DNA from: Candidatus Pacearchaeota archaeon
GTDB taxonomy: Archaea; Nanobdellota; Nanobdellia; Pacearchaeales; GW2011-AR1
Reading direction: 5' to 3'
DNA: 64,000 nt
Assembly: GCA_016188825.1 (NCBI GenBank)
Contig: JACPHA010000019.1
Location: 1-64,000 of the forward strand
Within the stretch, counting starts at the first letter, position 1. Every line of letters starts with the position of its first letter. Below the pieces are notes generated by a model, which saw only the letters and a list, made by a program, of their open reading frames with translations, was not told where the DNA came from and did not search any database. Positions 16,781-25,448 of the stretch are shown piece by piece. A program made the position numbers and the translations under genes.

Positions 16781-17551
16781 ATGGGGAGCGATAAAAGAGG
16801 CCAGGTTGCTATTTTTGTTATAATCGCAATTGTAATTGTTGTTGCCGGGATTTTGATTTATTATTTGTTTCCTGATGTTAGGAGCGTGATTTCTGGAGAG
16901 ATTGATCCAACAATATTTATTCAATCATGCGTAGGGGAGGAGTTTAAAAGCCAGATAAAAACACTGGCAGAGCAAGGGGGATATGCAAATCCTGAAGGAT
17001 ATATTTTGTATGAAGACAAGAAGGCAAAATATTTGTGCTATACTTCCGAATATTATCTGCCTTGCAGAGTTCAACAACCTTTGATAAATGAAAATTTTGA
17101 AAATGAGCTGAATAATGCTATAAAGAATAAGATTGATTCGTGCTTTAACGAAATGCGCGGAGAGTTTGAGGACAGAGGATATGAAGTTTCTGGAGATATT
17201 TCTGGAAGTGATGTAAAAATTGTGCCAAATAAAATTCAATTGGCAATGAACGGAAAGTTCGGTGCAACAAAGGGAGAGGAAACAAAAACATTTAATGAAG
17301 TTAATTATGAAATTCCGAGCAAGATGTATAATTTAGTAATGATTGCAACAAGCATTGTTGATTTTGAATCTTCTCTTGGAAATACAGAAACATCTTTATA
17401 TGTTGGAAATTATCCTGACATAATTATTCAGAAAACTAAATTGACTGATGGCTCGACGGTTTATACGGTAAAAGATGCTACGACAAATGAAGAATTTACT
17501 TTTGCATCAAGAAGTTTAGCCTGGCCAGGAGGTTATGGGATAGAAGCTTAA
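16781..17551 (+). CDS. Pilin-like membrane-anchored surface protein, set 2
   Basis: A 256-residue paralogue of the 10070-10867 protein. It begins with MGSDKRGQVAIFVIIA and one hydrophobic helix (about 8-30), as in archaeal pilin-like proteins, followed by an external domain with conserved Cys (FIQSC, YLCYTS, YLPCRVQQP, DSCFNEM). It heads the second surface set. Two bases downstream lies a MntA-like gene, which interrupts the tight pairing with the Cys-rich gene seen in set 1. Confidence 0.75.
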   Translation: MGSDKRGQVAIFVIIAIVIVVAGILIYYLFPDVRSVISGEIDPTIFIQSCVGEEFKSQIKTLAEQGGYANPEGYILYEDKKAKYLCYTSEYYLPCRVQQPLINENFENELNNAIKNKIDSCFNEMRGEFEDRGYEVSGDISGSDVKIVPNKIQLAMNGKFGATKGEETKTFNEVNYEIPSKMYNLVMIATSIVDFESSLGNTETSLYVGNYPDIIIQKTKLTDGSTVYTVKDATTNEEFTFASRSLAWPGGYGIEA

Positions 17552-17552
17552 G

Positions 17553-17861
17553 ATGAAGATCGAAAAAGAGAAAGTTAATAAAGAGATAGAAGAATTAAAA
17601 CCAAAAATAATCGGAATACTAAAAAATAACCGAATAAGGAAAGCGAGAATTTTTGGCAGCTATGCTCGTGGTGAGCAGAAAAAAAATAGCGACATTGATA
17701 TTTTGGTTGAGTTTGATAAAGAGATTAGTTTATTTGATTTTGTTGGAGTTAAACTGGAAATTGAAGAGGCTATAGGAAAAACTGTTGATTTGGTAGAATA
17801 TAAGGCAGTAAAACTGCGTATAAAAAGAAATATTCTTATGGATGAGGTGAAAATAATATGA
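17553..17861 (+). CDS. MntA-like nucleotidyltransferase antitoxin
   Basis: A 102-residue minimal nucleotidyltransferase (MNT) with the motif ARIFGSYARGEQKKNSDID at about 31-49, followed by ILVEF, containing the GSxxxG and DxD catalytic elements. In MNT/HEPN modules such proteins neutralise the HEPN RNase by AMPylating a tyrosine. The downstream HEPN gene overlaps by four bases but is truncated to 26 codons, so this MNT protein appears orphaned. Confidence 0.85.
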   Translation: MKIEKEKVNKEIEELKPKIIGILKNNRIRKARIFGSYARGEQKKNSDIDILVEFDKEISLFDFVGVKLEIEEAIGKTVDLVEYKAVKLRIKRNILMDEVKII

Positions 17862-17938
17862 AACGAGATATTATGTTATTTTTAGGAGATATTTTAGAGA
17901 ATATAATTCTTATTGAAAAGTCTACTGAAAAGATTTAA
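17858..17938 (+). pseudogene. HepT (HEPN toxin) remnant, 26 codons
   Basis: The frame MKRDIMLFLGDILENIILIE is the usual start of HepT toxins, overlapping the mntA-like gene by the typical ATGA. It stops after 26 residues, so the RNase core RxxxxH is missing. The next surface gene starts two bases later. The toxin is inactive by deletion. Confidence 0.75.
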
Positions 17939-17939
17939 A

Positions 17940-19751
17940 ATGAAAATAAAAAAAAATAAAAACGAGAAAAGTAGAAAAAATAATTTGATTTATGCATTTG
18001 GAATAACAATTTTATTAATTTTTTTTGCGAATGTTGTTTTTGTAAATGCTGAGGGGGAAAGAGTCGGAACACTTGACAGGACAGTTTGCTGCGAAAAAAC
18101 GAAATCGGGGCTGTTTTGCCAGGATGTTAAAGAAGAACAGTGCGCGACAGCAGATAATCCTCCGACTTCGTGTGTTTCTGTGTCATCCTGCAAACCAGGA
18201 TTTTGCTTTGATTCTTTCGAGGGAACTTGCTTGGATAACACACCACAAATGGTTTGCAATGAAAATAAAGGGACGTGGTTTGCTGAAAAACCTGCGCAAT
18301 GCGAATTAGGATGCTGTGTTTTAGGAGACCAGGGTTCTTTTGTAACATTGACAAGATGCAAAAAAATGTCCGGGGATTTTGGATTAGAGACTAATTTTAA
18401 TCCTGACATTAAGGATGAAACAGAGTGTATTTTAACTGCTGGAAGCAGAGAGAGAGGGGCCTGTGTTTTTAATGAAGATTTTGAAAAAACTTGCAAACTG
18501 ACAACGAGACAGGAATGCGCTCCGGAAAATATTTTAGGCGGGAGTGGAAAATTTGGAATAGTAAATGAAACACAAAATAGAAACCTGGAGGGATTAACTC
18601 CAGCAGGAAGCGGAAATGAAGGAACCGGAAGCATAACAGGACAGGCAATTAGTGATTTGGCAACGAATGAAGTCAAGTTTTATTCTGGAAAGTTATGCAC
18701 TGCGGAAGAATTGGGGACAAATTGCGCTATGACAAAAGAAACAATTTGTATTCCTGGAAAAGAAGAGGTTTATTTTGTTGATACTTGCGGAAATCCTGGA
18801 AATGTTTATGATGCTTCAAAGATAAATGACAAAGAATATTGGGCAAATATAAAAGACAAGAGTGAGATATGCGGGCCTGATTCTGGAAATGAGAATTCGC
18901 AGACATGTGGAAATTGCAATTATTTGTTTGGAACATTCTGTCGTGCTTCTAACTCTAAAACTGCAAGACCAACTTACGGAACAAATATCTGCGCGAGCTT
19001 GAATTGCGTCGATGATGAAGGAAATGAAAAATTGCATGGAGAGTCGTGGTGCTTGTATGATGGAGGCAGTGGAGTTGCAACAGCTGCGACTGGGGCAAAA
19101 GTTGGAAGCAAGTTTTACAGGCAAATTTGCAACAATGGAGAGATTTTAACAGAGCCTTGCGCTGATTTCAGGCAGGAAGAGTGCATTGAGAACAACATTG
19201 ACACACCACAAGGCAGATTTTCTGAAGCGGCGTGCAGAGTGAATCGCTGGCAGGATTGCACGGCACAAAGAAGCCAGAGAGATTGTGAAAATTCTGACAA
19301 GAGAGATTGTAAATGGTTTAATGGAATTGGATATGTTTTAATGGGCTCTATATTGAACGGCAGTTCTTTGGATGACAACTCTCTTGCATCGGCAAGGCAA
19401 AGGGCTTCTGGAGCAATACAAGCGCAAGGTGGCTTGGAAAATATTCCTAGGGGTGCGTGTGTTCCTAAAGTAACTCCTGGATTAAATTTCTGGACAGGAG
19501 ATGAAGCGCGCGGCATTTGCGCGCAGGCAAATGCAATATGTCCTGTGACTTATGAAAAAAAAGCAGTTGGTGGTGGAGACTGGAAATGCGTAAAAAACTG
19601 TGAATGTGATCCGAATGAGCATCCAGAAGTTTTGGCGCAGAGATTGCAGTTGTGCATGTCTCTCGGAGACTGCGGGCCAAAAGTAAACTGGGTTGGAGAC
19701 AAAGGATATAATATTGGCTATGACGTTACGAAGAGAAAGGTTGGGGATTGA
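17940..19751 (+). CDS. Cys-rich surface protein, set 2, N-terminal half
   Basis: A 603-residue secreted protein homologous to residues about 170-740 of the set 1 giant protein. I chose the ATG at 17940. A signal-like hydrophobic helix (about 19-36: LIYAFGITILLIFFANVVFV) ends in NAEG. The body is Cys-rich, with ELGCCVLGDQG, CGNCNYLFGTFC, LHGESWCLYDGG and CMSLGDCGPKVNW, each with a counterpart in set 1. It ends where set 1 continues into its Gly/Ala-rich block; that continuation is encoded by 21916-24039. The gene therefore appears split from its second half. Confidence 0.78.
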   Translation: MKIKKNKNEKSRKNNLIYAFGITILLIFFANVVFVNAEGERVGTLDRTVCCEKTKSGLFCQDVKEEQCATADNPPTSCVSVSSCKPGFCFDSFEGTCLDNTPQMVCNENKGTWFAEKPAQCELGCCVLGDQGSFVTLTRCKKMSGDFGLETNFNPDIKDETECILTAGSRERGACVFNEDFEKTCKLTTRQECAPENILGGSGKFGIVNETQNRNLEGLTPAGSGNEGTGSITGQAISDLATNEVKFYSGKLCTAEELGTNCAMTKETICIPGKEEVYFVDTCGNPGNVYDASKINDKEYWANIKDKSEICGPDSGNENSQTCGNCNYLFGTFCRASNSKTARPTYGTNICASLNCVDDEGNEKLHGESWCLYDGGSGVATAATGAKVGSKFYRQICNNGEILTEPCADFRQEECIENNIDTPQGRFSEAACRVNRWQDCTAQRSQRDCENSDKRDCKWFNGIGYVLMGSILNGSSLDDNSLASARQRASGAIQAQGGLENIPRGACVPKVTPGLNFWTGDEARGICAQANAICPVTYEKKAVGGGDWKCVKNCECDPNEHPEVLAQRLQLCMSLGDCGPKVNWVGDKGYNIGYDVTKRKVGD

Positions 19752-19766
19752 TTTTTTATTATAAAT

Positions 19767-20483
19767 TTATTCTCTGTAGGTAACTTCTAATCTGGGGCCA
19801 ATAAAACCGTTTTCTTTTGAATAAAATACTGCATAATCAAAATCGACATTACTAAAACTTGTTGTTTTTATTGCTAGTCCGTTGTTTGGTATTGTATAAT
19901 TATACCATTTTCTAACTGCGCCTGTTACATCAAATCTATGGGTGGCTGCCACATCAAATTTTATAGTTTGGGCGTCTAGGTTTATTATTTGAGTTGGCAT
20001 GTTATCATAACTAATACTATTTTCTCCCCAAGATGAAAAACGAATATAGCCAACTTCTGTTGTGCCTAGAGGTTTAATATAACTAGCATTACTTCCTGGC
20101 ACTAACGATAATTCTGCGTGGATAATTTCTCTCGCGGTAATTCTTGAAACATCAAATTTTATGAAAGCGATATAATCTGTATAGCCAGAAGAGCCTAGAT
20201 TTGAATTTCCTGTGTATAAAATCCATTCGTCGCCGAAGTTTTGAGAGGGTTGACTTGATGAAACATAACTGTCCTCTGATGCGCCAATATCGGCTGTTTT
20301 TATTTCATTTTCGTTGTCTCCCTCATTATTTTGCGGTGGACTAACATTTACCGGAGGTTCATAATCGGAAATATTTTCCGGGAGAGTTTGAGGACAGCCA
20401 AAAAGTGAAAGGGTTGTTGCAAGCAGGGCACTACTCAATGATTTTTTAATTCTATTAGAAGATAAGATTTTGTCTAAACTCAT
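19767..20483 (-). CDS. DNRLRE-domain lipoprotein
   Basis: A 238-residue secreted protein. The signal peptide ends in a lipobox LSLFGC at about 25-30. A low-complexity Pro/Asn linker follows, then a DNRLRE-type beta-sandwich with typical elements: ASEDSYVSSSQPSQNFG, YIAFIKFDVS, HAELSLVP, FDVTGAVRKWY and GLAIKTTS. These domains are found in bacterial and archaeal surface proteins and are often laterally spread. It is encoded opposite its neighbours, within the insert that separates the two halves of the set 2 Cys-rich protein. Confidence 0.75.
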   Translation of the reverse strand: MSLDKILSSNRIKKSLSSALLATTLSLFGCPQTLPENISDYEPPVNVSPPQNNEGDNENEIKTADIGASEDSYVSSSQPSQNFGDEWILYTGNSNLGSSGYTDYIAFIKFDVSRITAREIIHAELSLVPGSNASYIKPLGTTEVGYIRFSSWGENSISYDNMPTQIINLDAQTIKFDVAATHRFDVTGAVRKWYNYTIPNNGLAIKTTSFSNVDFDYAVFYSKENGFIGPRLEVTYRE

Positions 20484-20618
20484 TTTTACTTTTTGATAAA
20501 GTTATTCAGAAAGTATATAAAGATTTATGTTAAAAATTATAGAGATTAAACTTGGAAAAGTATAAAACGCAGAGTTATTTATTCTTTTCTTAAAGATTGA
20601 AAAATCTTATGTTTAAAA

Positions 20619-20840
20619 ATGAGAAATGTAAAATCTAAAAAACTTTTGAGGGCATTAATAAAACTTGGTTTTGAAGTTAAAGCACAAAGTGGCACTCATG
20701 TTATCCTGCGTGGATTTAGAGATGGAGTAAAAAGAACTTTCCCTGTTCCTATTCATCATCAAATTATTCCGATTGGGACTTTTAAAAGCATTCTTAAACA
20801 AGCGGGCGTAACAGAGGAAGAACTGAAAGAATTTTTATAA
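20619..20840 (+). CDS. hicA: HicA-family toxin
   Basis: A 73-residue HicA protein, a dsRNA-binding-fold mRNA interferase. It shows the family pattern KLLRALIKLGFEVKAQSGTH followed by VIL, with the catalytic His of the SGTH motif, and the C-terminal PIGTFKSILKQAGVTEEE. Its antitoxin HicB is at 20835-21074 on the opposite strand, overlapping by six bases at the 3' ends. That tail-to-tail layout differs from the usual hicAB operon. Confidence 0.9.
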   Translation: MRNVKSKKLLRALIKLGFEVKAQSGTHVILRGFRDGVKRTFPVPIHHQIIPIGTFKSILKQAGVTEEELKEFL

Positions 20841-21074
20841 ATAAAGTCTAGTAAGTAAGACTGGTTCTTCTTTTTTTAGCAAGTCTGCTTTTTCTGGTTC
20901 TACAGAAATTAATAATCTCAATGCTTCTTTTAAATTATTAAGAGCGTCTTCTGGACTATCACCAAAATCACTTACAGAAAGCTCTTCGCATTCTGCTACA
21001 TAAACTGGCTTTCCTTCCAAATCCTCTTTATGAATTACTACATTACATGACAATTCTTTGCTTAATTTTTTCAT
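20835..21074 (-). CDS. hicB: HicB-family antitoxin
   Basis: A 79-residue HicB protein with the degenerate RNase H fold: VVIHKEDLEGKPVYVAECEE, SVSDFGDSPEDALNNLKEAL. There is no obvious DNA-binding domain after it, as in the short archaeal/cyanobacterial HicB forms. It would bind and inhibit HicA. Being convergent with hicA, it must use its own promoter; an AT-rich TATA-like region lies upstream at about 21085-21110. Confidence 0.88.
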   Translation of the reverse strand: MKKLSKELSCNVVIHKEDLEGKPVYVAECEELSVSDFGDSPEDALNNLKEALRLLISVEPEKADLLKKEEPVLLTRLYL

Positions 21075-21185
21075 AATAATTTAATAACTGATTTGCTTAT
21101 AAGATTATCGGTTTTGTTTTCTTATTTTTATCCTAACTTTATAGTAATAGCAAAGTTTAAAAAGTATCAATGGTGTTGATTTTTC

Positions 21186-21875
21186 ATGAATTTAACAAGA
21201 AAATTAGGAAGAGAAATTGTTAGCGCAGGAGTTGGGTTAGCAGGAGTGTTGAGTTTTGGGGGATGTCAAACTCCTGAAGATACTGCAACTGTTGCGACGA
21301 TTGCAGGAGTTTTAGTGCCGGGAGTTGAGGATCCGGGAAGGGCTGCTGCATTGGCTGCTGCAGCGCAAGGAATGCATGGAATTGCACAAGTTCAAGCGCA
21401 AGAACAAAATAAAACAAATGTGAATGTTTATGTGAATGGAAATAATGCTCAATATCAACAACCTCAAAGACAAATTACAATAGAGGAATGGAATAGAATG
21501 TCTGGAGAAGAGAAAATAAAACATGTTTATGATAATAAAGCTGAAATGTTTTTTGCTTGTACTCGAGTAGAAGATTATAATAGAAATGGATTAATAGAAC
21601 CAAATGAATATATTGGAATAGAAAAATGGTGTTTTTCAGCCAATGAGAATATTGTCATTGGAGCAATAACCTTTGAAAAACCAGGAACAGAAATATTAAT
21701 TAGATTGCTTCCTCCAAGCAGACCAGCAATAGATTATAAAAGAATAGTAGATAGAGATGGTTATGTTTTTTGGGAATTAATTCCTAGAGAAAAAAAAGAA
21801 ATAGGAAGAAATGCGTTATTAAGGTATGCTAATGGGCGATTCATGGGTAAAATAGAATTTGATATAACGCCTTAG
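21186..21875 (+). CDS. Secreted lipoprotein-like protein with EF-hand loop
   Basis: A 229-residue protein with a signal peptide ending in the lipobox LSFGGC (about 22-27), an Ala/Gly-rich stretch, an Asn/Gln-rich linker, and a single EF-hand calcium loop DYNRNGLIEPNE at 130-141. The remaining part has beta-strand-like segments. A calcium-dependent surface role is inferred. Family not recognised. It lies just before the second half of the set 2 Cys-rich protein. Confidence 0.7.
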   Translation: MNLTRKLGREIVSAGVGLAGVLSFGGCQTPEDTATVATIAGVLVPGVEDPGRAAALAAAAQGMHGIAQVQAQEQNKTNVNVYVNGNNAQYQQPQRQITIEEWNRMSGEEKIKHVYDNKAEMFFACTRVEDYNRNGLIEPNEYIGIEKWCFSANENIVIGAITFEKPGTEILIRLLPPSRPAIDYKRIVDRDGYVFWELIPREKKEIGRNALLRYANGRFMGKIEFDITP

Positions 21876-21915
21876 CTCTCAAAATATTTATAAGCAATAA
21901 TTCTTTAAGTTAAAC

Positions 21916-24039
21916 ATGAAAAAGAGAGAAAGAAAATTATTTATTTATAATGTTGCTTTTTTTCAAATATTATTACTTGTTGGAATGAGTTTTTCTGTTG
22001 CTTTTGTGATGAGCGATTATGTTGGATTTGCGAATGGAGCTGAGGGGACAAGTTTAAGTTTAAGACCGCAAGCAAATGATTATGCATTGGGGCAAGTAAA
22101 TCAGCCTACTAATACGCCAATCCCGACAGGCAGTGGATCCGGCGCCGCCAAAACTGCGGCTGCTCAAGCTGGCGCTGCTACTACGCCGGCCGCAGGAGGT
22201 TTTTTTAGTAATTTATTTTTTGGAAAAGCCTTTAGCGGCGGGGCCGTCGGAGCACTAACATCCGGATTAATCTGGGGAGGGGTTGTATATGGGGGAATAA
22301 AAATTATTGGAAAATTATTTGGACTTGACGAGGGTTTGGTCGATTCATTGTCTACAGCGGCAGGAGTTGGAACTGGTGTTGGAACATCACTTTACTTTTT
22401 AGGGCAGAATTATCCTAGCACTGCTTGGGCTTCATTTACTCCCGGAATTTCTGCTTTAGTCGGCATCGGAGTAGGAGTAGGAATATTTTTAGCTACTTAT
22501 AAAAAAGAAAAAAGAGAAATAGTAAAATTTGAATGCTTGCCTTGGGAGCCTCCTGTTGGCGGATCTGATTGCGAGAAATGCAATAACAATCCTGATATGC
22601 CTTGCTCTGAATACAGATGTAAAAGCCTTGGACAGGCTTGCGATATTGTGAATAAAGGAACAACAGAGGAGAAATGTGTTTGGATTAATAAAGGAGACAC
22701 GCAAGCACCGAAGATTGAGCCGTGGGAAGAGGCTTTGAAGCCAACTGGATTAAGATATGCTCCAGATACAGGCATAAGTCCACCAAATCGCGGATTTAGA
22801 ATTTTAAGCCAGCAGGGTTGTTTGGATGCATTTACGAAATTGGAATTTGGAGTTACAACTGATGAACCTGCGCAATGCAGGATTGATTATGAAGCAAGAA
22901 GCAAGTATGATGAGATGAGCTATTTGTTCGGAGAAACAAACTTGTTCTTGGAAGAGCATACGCAAAGATTGAAAGTTCCTAATCCATTTGAGCAGGGAAT
23001 TGGAGCAGGGGATGTGCCAGATATTTATAATGATGGGAGTTATAAGTTGTATGTGAGATGCATGGATGCAAACGGAAATGGGCAGGATTCTGCTGTCGTT
23101 GCTTTCAGCTTCTGTGTTAACCCTGGGCCTGACGCAAAGCAGCCAATAATTGAAGGGACTTCGATAGAATCTGGGAAACCTGTGAGTTTTGATATTGACA
23201 AAGTTCCTATTGAGGTTTATGTTAACGAGCCTGCCGAATGCAAGTGGAGCAGACAGGACAAGGCGTATGATGTGATGGAAAATACAATGAACTGTGCAAC
23301 TGGAACATTACAGTTTAATGCTGACTTGAATTATGTCTGCTCTGGAGAATTAACTGGAATAAAAAACAGAGAAAATAATAATTTCTATTTCAGATGCAAG
23401 GACCAGCCAGGAAAGCCCGAAAGCCAGAGAAATGTTATGACTACAAGCTTTCCATTGACATTGAGAGGGACGCAGGAATTGATAATAACAAAAGTTGGAC
23501 CGAATGCAACAATTCAGGGAAGCACAAGTGTTGTAACTGTTAATTTAACGGCTGAAACTGCATTCGGGGCTGAAGACGGAAAGGCAACATGTTATATTGA
23601 CGACGAGATTAATGGAGATTTCAGGCTTGCAATGCAGGGTGAAAAAACCAATAGGCATGATCAACCGCTTGATTTGGTTGCTGGAACATACACCTTTTAC
23701 TTTAAGTGTGTTGATGCGGGGGCAAATTTGGCAGAGGACAGCACGACGTTTACAGTTGTTAGTGATTTCCAAGCACCAAAAATAGTCAGAGTGTTCAGAG
23801 ACGGACAAACATTAAAGATAATAACAGACGAGAAAGCAAGATGCTCATACTCGACAACAAGCTGCACTTATAATTTTGAGGATGGGACTGCGATGACTTA
23901 TGAAAATGTCGCAGATAAGAACGTGCATTATGCTGACTGGAGCAGAGATGTTACTTATTATATAAAATGCGAGGATTTGCAGGGCAATAAACCGGGGCCA
24001 AGCCAGTGCCAGATTGTTGCAAGAGGGTCGGAGTTTTAG
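21916..24039 (+). CDS. Cys-rich surface protein, set 2, C-terminal half
   Basis: A 707-residue protein homologous to the C-terminal half of the set 1 giant protein. It has its own signal-like helix (about 12-35), a Gly/Ala-rich hydrophobic block (about 95-195), then the shared Cys motif FECLPWEPP...CEKC...CKSLGQAC (set 1: FVCKPWERP...CQKC...CEALGESC) and C-terminal Ig-like repeats ending in TYYIKCEDLQGN (set 1: TYYIKCKDDFDN). It may anchor in the membrane and pair with the 17940-19751 product. Whether set 2 was split or set 1 fused cannot be decided here. Confidence 0.78.
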   Translation: MKKRERKLFIYNVAFFQILLLVGMSFSVAFVMSDYVGFANGAEGTSLSLRPQANDYALGQVNQPTNTPIPTGSGSGAAKTAAAQAGAATTPAAGGFFSNLFFGKAFSGGAVGALTSGLIWGGVVYGGIKIIGKLFGLDEGLVDSLSTAAGVGTGVGTSLYFLGQNYPSTAWASFTPGISALVGIGVGVGIFLATYKKEKREIVKFECLPWEPPVGGSDCEKCNNNPDMPCSEYRCKSLGQACDIVNKGTTEEKCVWINKGDTQAPKIEPWEEALKPTGLRYAPDTGISPPNRGFRILSQQGCLDAFTKLEFGVTTDEPAQCRIDYEARSKYDEMSYLFGETNLFLEEHTQRLKVPNPFEQGIGAGDVPDIYNDGSYKLYVRCMDANGNGQDSAVVAFSFCVNPGPDAKQPIIEGTSIESGKPVSFDIDKVPIEVYVNEPAECKWSRQDKAYDVMENTMNCATGTLQFNADLNYVCSGELTGIKNRENNNFYFRCKDQPGKPESQRNVMTTSFPLTLRGTQELIITKVGPNATIQGSTSVVTVNLTAETAFGAEDGKATCYIDDEINGDFRLAMQGEKTNRHDQPLDLVAGTYTFYFKCVDAGANLAEDSTTFTVVSDFQAPKIVRVFRDGQTLKIITDEKARCSYSTTSCTYNFEDGTAMTYENVADKNVHYADWSRDVTYYIKCEDLQGNKPGPSQCQIVARGSEF

Positions 24040-24091
24040 AGGTTTAACGTGAATTAGGAAAGTTTATAAGTTTTTTAATTTATGATGAAGA

Positions 24092-24451
24092 ATGAAAGAA
24101 TATAATTCTTGGTTGAAACAAGCTGAAAAGGATCTTGATACTGCGAAGTATAACATAGATGGAAGAAAGCTTGAAGCTGGGGCTTTTTTTCTTCAACAGG
24201 CTGTAGAAAAGGCTTTGAAAGCTTTATATATCAAAAAATTTGCTAGATTAATTAAAACTCATGACCTTGTTTTGTTAGCGAGAGAATTAAAAGTTCCTCA
24301 GAATTTAGAAGAGTTTTGCAAAAAATTAACTCCGGCTTATCAATATACCAGATATCCTGATATTACTAAGGAAATAGACTTAGAAAATAAAATAAATGAA
24401 TTTATGGAGTATTCTAAGGAGATTATAAAATGGGTAAAAAAGAATTTGTAA
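24092..24451 (+). CDS. HEPN-domain protein (toxin of MNT/HEPN pair)
   Basis: A 119-residue HEPN protein: YNSWLKQAEKDLDTAKYNID at the start, FFLQQAVEKALKALYIKKF in the middle, and LTPAYQYTRYPD. These match the HEPN family linked to minimal nucleotidyltransferases. A canonical RxxxxH is not obvious; the RYPD element corresponds to the region usually next to the active site. It overlaps the MNT gene that follows, giving a complete module, unlike the broken one at 17553-17938. Confidence 0.85.
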   Translation: MKEYNSWLKQAEKDLDTAKYNIDGRKLEAGAFFLQQAVEKALKALYIKKFARLIKTHDLVLLARELKVPQNLEEFCKKLTPAYQYTRYPDITKEIDLENKINEFMEYSKEIIKWVKKNL

Positions 24452-24747
24452 TGGCTATTGGAGATTTTGTAAAAAGACTTGGTCTTGACTTTGATATAAA
24501 GAAAGTGATACTATTTGGAAGCAGAGCAACAAAAGAATATGGAGAGGAAAGTGATGTGGACTTGATAATTGTTTCAAATGATTTTAATAATATGGATTTT
24601 TTTGAGAGGGCTGCAAAAATGTATGATTATTGGAAATTAGACTTGCCTGTGGATTTCATTTGTTATACTAAAAAAGAATTTGAAAAATTGAAAAAAAGAA
24701 TATCAATTGTGAAAGAAGCCTTGACTAATGGAATTATTATTCATTAG
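24430..24747 (+). CDS. Minimal nucleotidyltransferase (MNT) antitoxin
   Basis: A 105-residue MNT protein with KVILFGSRATKEYGEESDVD (about 26-45), the GS...DxD catalytic motif, and DLIIVS. It partners with the HEPN protein just upstream. The start at 24430 overlaps the HEPN frame by 22 bases; an alternative ATG at 24451 forms a TAATG junction and would give 98 residues, which may be the true start. Confidence 0.83.
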   Translation: MGKKEFVMAIGDFVKRLGLDFDIKKVILFGSRATKEYGEESDVDLIIVSNDFNNMDFFERAAKMYDYWKLDLPVDFICYTKKEFEKLKKRISIVKEALTNGIIIH

Positions 24748-24761
24748 AACTGAAGAAATTT

Positions 24762-25157
24762 TCATCCCTCGAAAAATTGGCTGAATCTTTTTCCCTGATT
24801 TTCCGCTGTTTCTATACTCAAGACCAATAATTTTCCAGAATCTTTGAGAAATTTCGGCTCGAGAAAAAACCATCCTTTATGATTAAACCTGGCTGCTATT
24901 ACTGGCTTTAAGCCCATAATGTTTGAGAATAAAACAAAGTCGTTTATTTGAGATTTTGATATGTAAATTGAATTTTTCTTGCTTGATTTTACTTCTACTG
25001 TAAATCCTTTTCTGCCCAATTTTCCGGTGATTAGATCGCATGGAGATTCTTCTAAAATTCCGGAACCAGCGACACGCACTGCTCTCCAACCATGCTCTGT
25101 GAAAATTTTTACAAGCTCACGCTCGGTTTTTGAGCCCTTTGATTTGTTGTGTGGCAT
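24762..25157 (-). CDS. hjc: Holliday junction resolvase Hjc
   Basis: A 131-residue archaeal Holliday junction resolvase that cuts four-way DNA junctions in recombination and repair. The nuclease core is complete: GSKTERELVKIF (catalytic Glu), SPCDLITGK (Asp) and VEVKSSKK (Glu-x-Lys), followed by IYISKSQINDF. Length is normal. A small divergent membrane-protein frame starts 18 bases upstream. Confidence 0.93.
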   Translation of the reverse strand: MPHNKSKGSKTERELVKIFTEHGWRAVRVAGSGILEESPCDLITGKLGRKGFTVEVKSSKKNSIYISKSQINDFVLFSNIMGLKPVIAARFNHKGWFFLEPKFLKDSGKLLVLSIETAENQGKRFSQFFEG

Positions 25158-25175
25158 GTTCTTCTTTTAATTATA

Positions 25176-25337
25176 ATGGATAAAAAGAAAGAAGGTTTTT
25201 ATAAGTTTACTCTAACTTTTTTCATATCACCTTTATTATTTTCAGTTTGGTTCTTCCTCTCAATTTACATGTATTTGTCCACTTCGCATATACTTGCCAA
25301 CCCTTATAAATCTCCAGTTATTTTATCTGGAAGCTGA
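25176..25337 (+). CDS. Possible small membrane protein
   Basis: A 53-residue frame, MDKKKEGFYKFTLTFFISP..., with one hydrophobic segment of about 25 residues. It diverges from hjc with an 18-base gap. No homologue is recognised, and the short gap leaves little room for a promoter, so it may be spurious. Confidence 0.35.
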   Translation: MDKKKEGFYKFTLTFFISPLLFSVWFFLSIYMYLSTSHILANPYKSPVILSGS

Positions 25338-25448
25338 ACTGTGTTTCCCGCTTCTTTCGGTAAGAAAACAAAATCTGCAAGGGTTTTTTCTTTTTGTTCA
25401 TTATTTATCATGTTTTTGATAGAAATTATTGCTTTATAAATCTTTCAG

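Noticed and set aside
18046-18354. Overlapping frames within the Cys-rich genes
   Set aside because: Shadows of the long coding frames on the other strand or in other phases; composition is complementary to the true gene.
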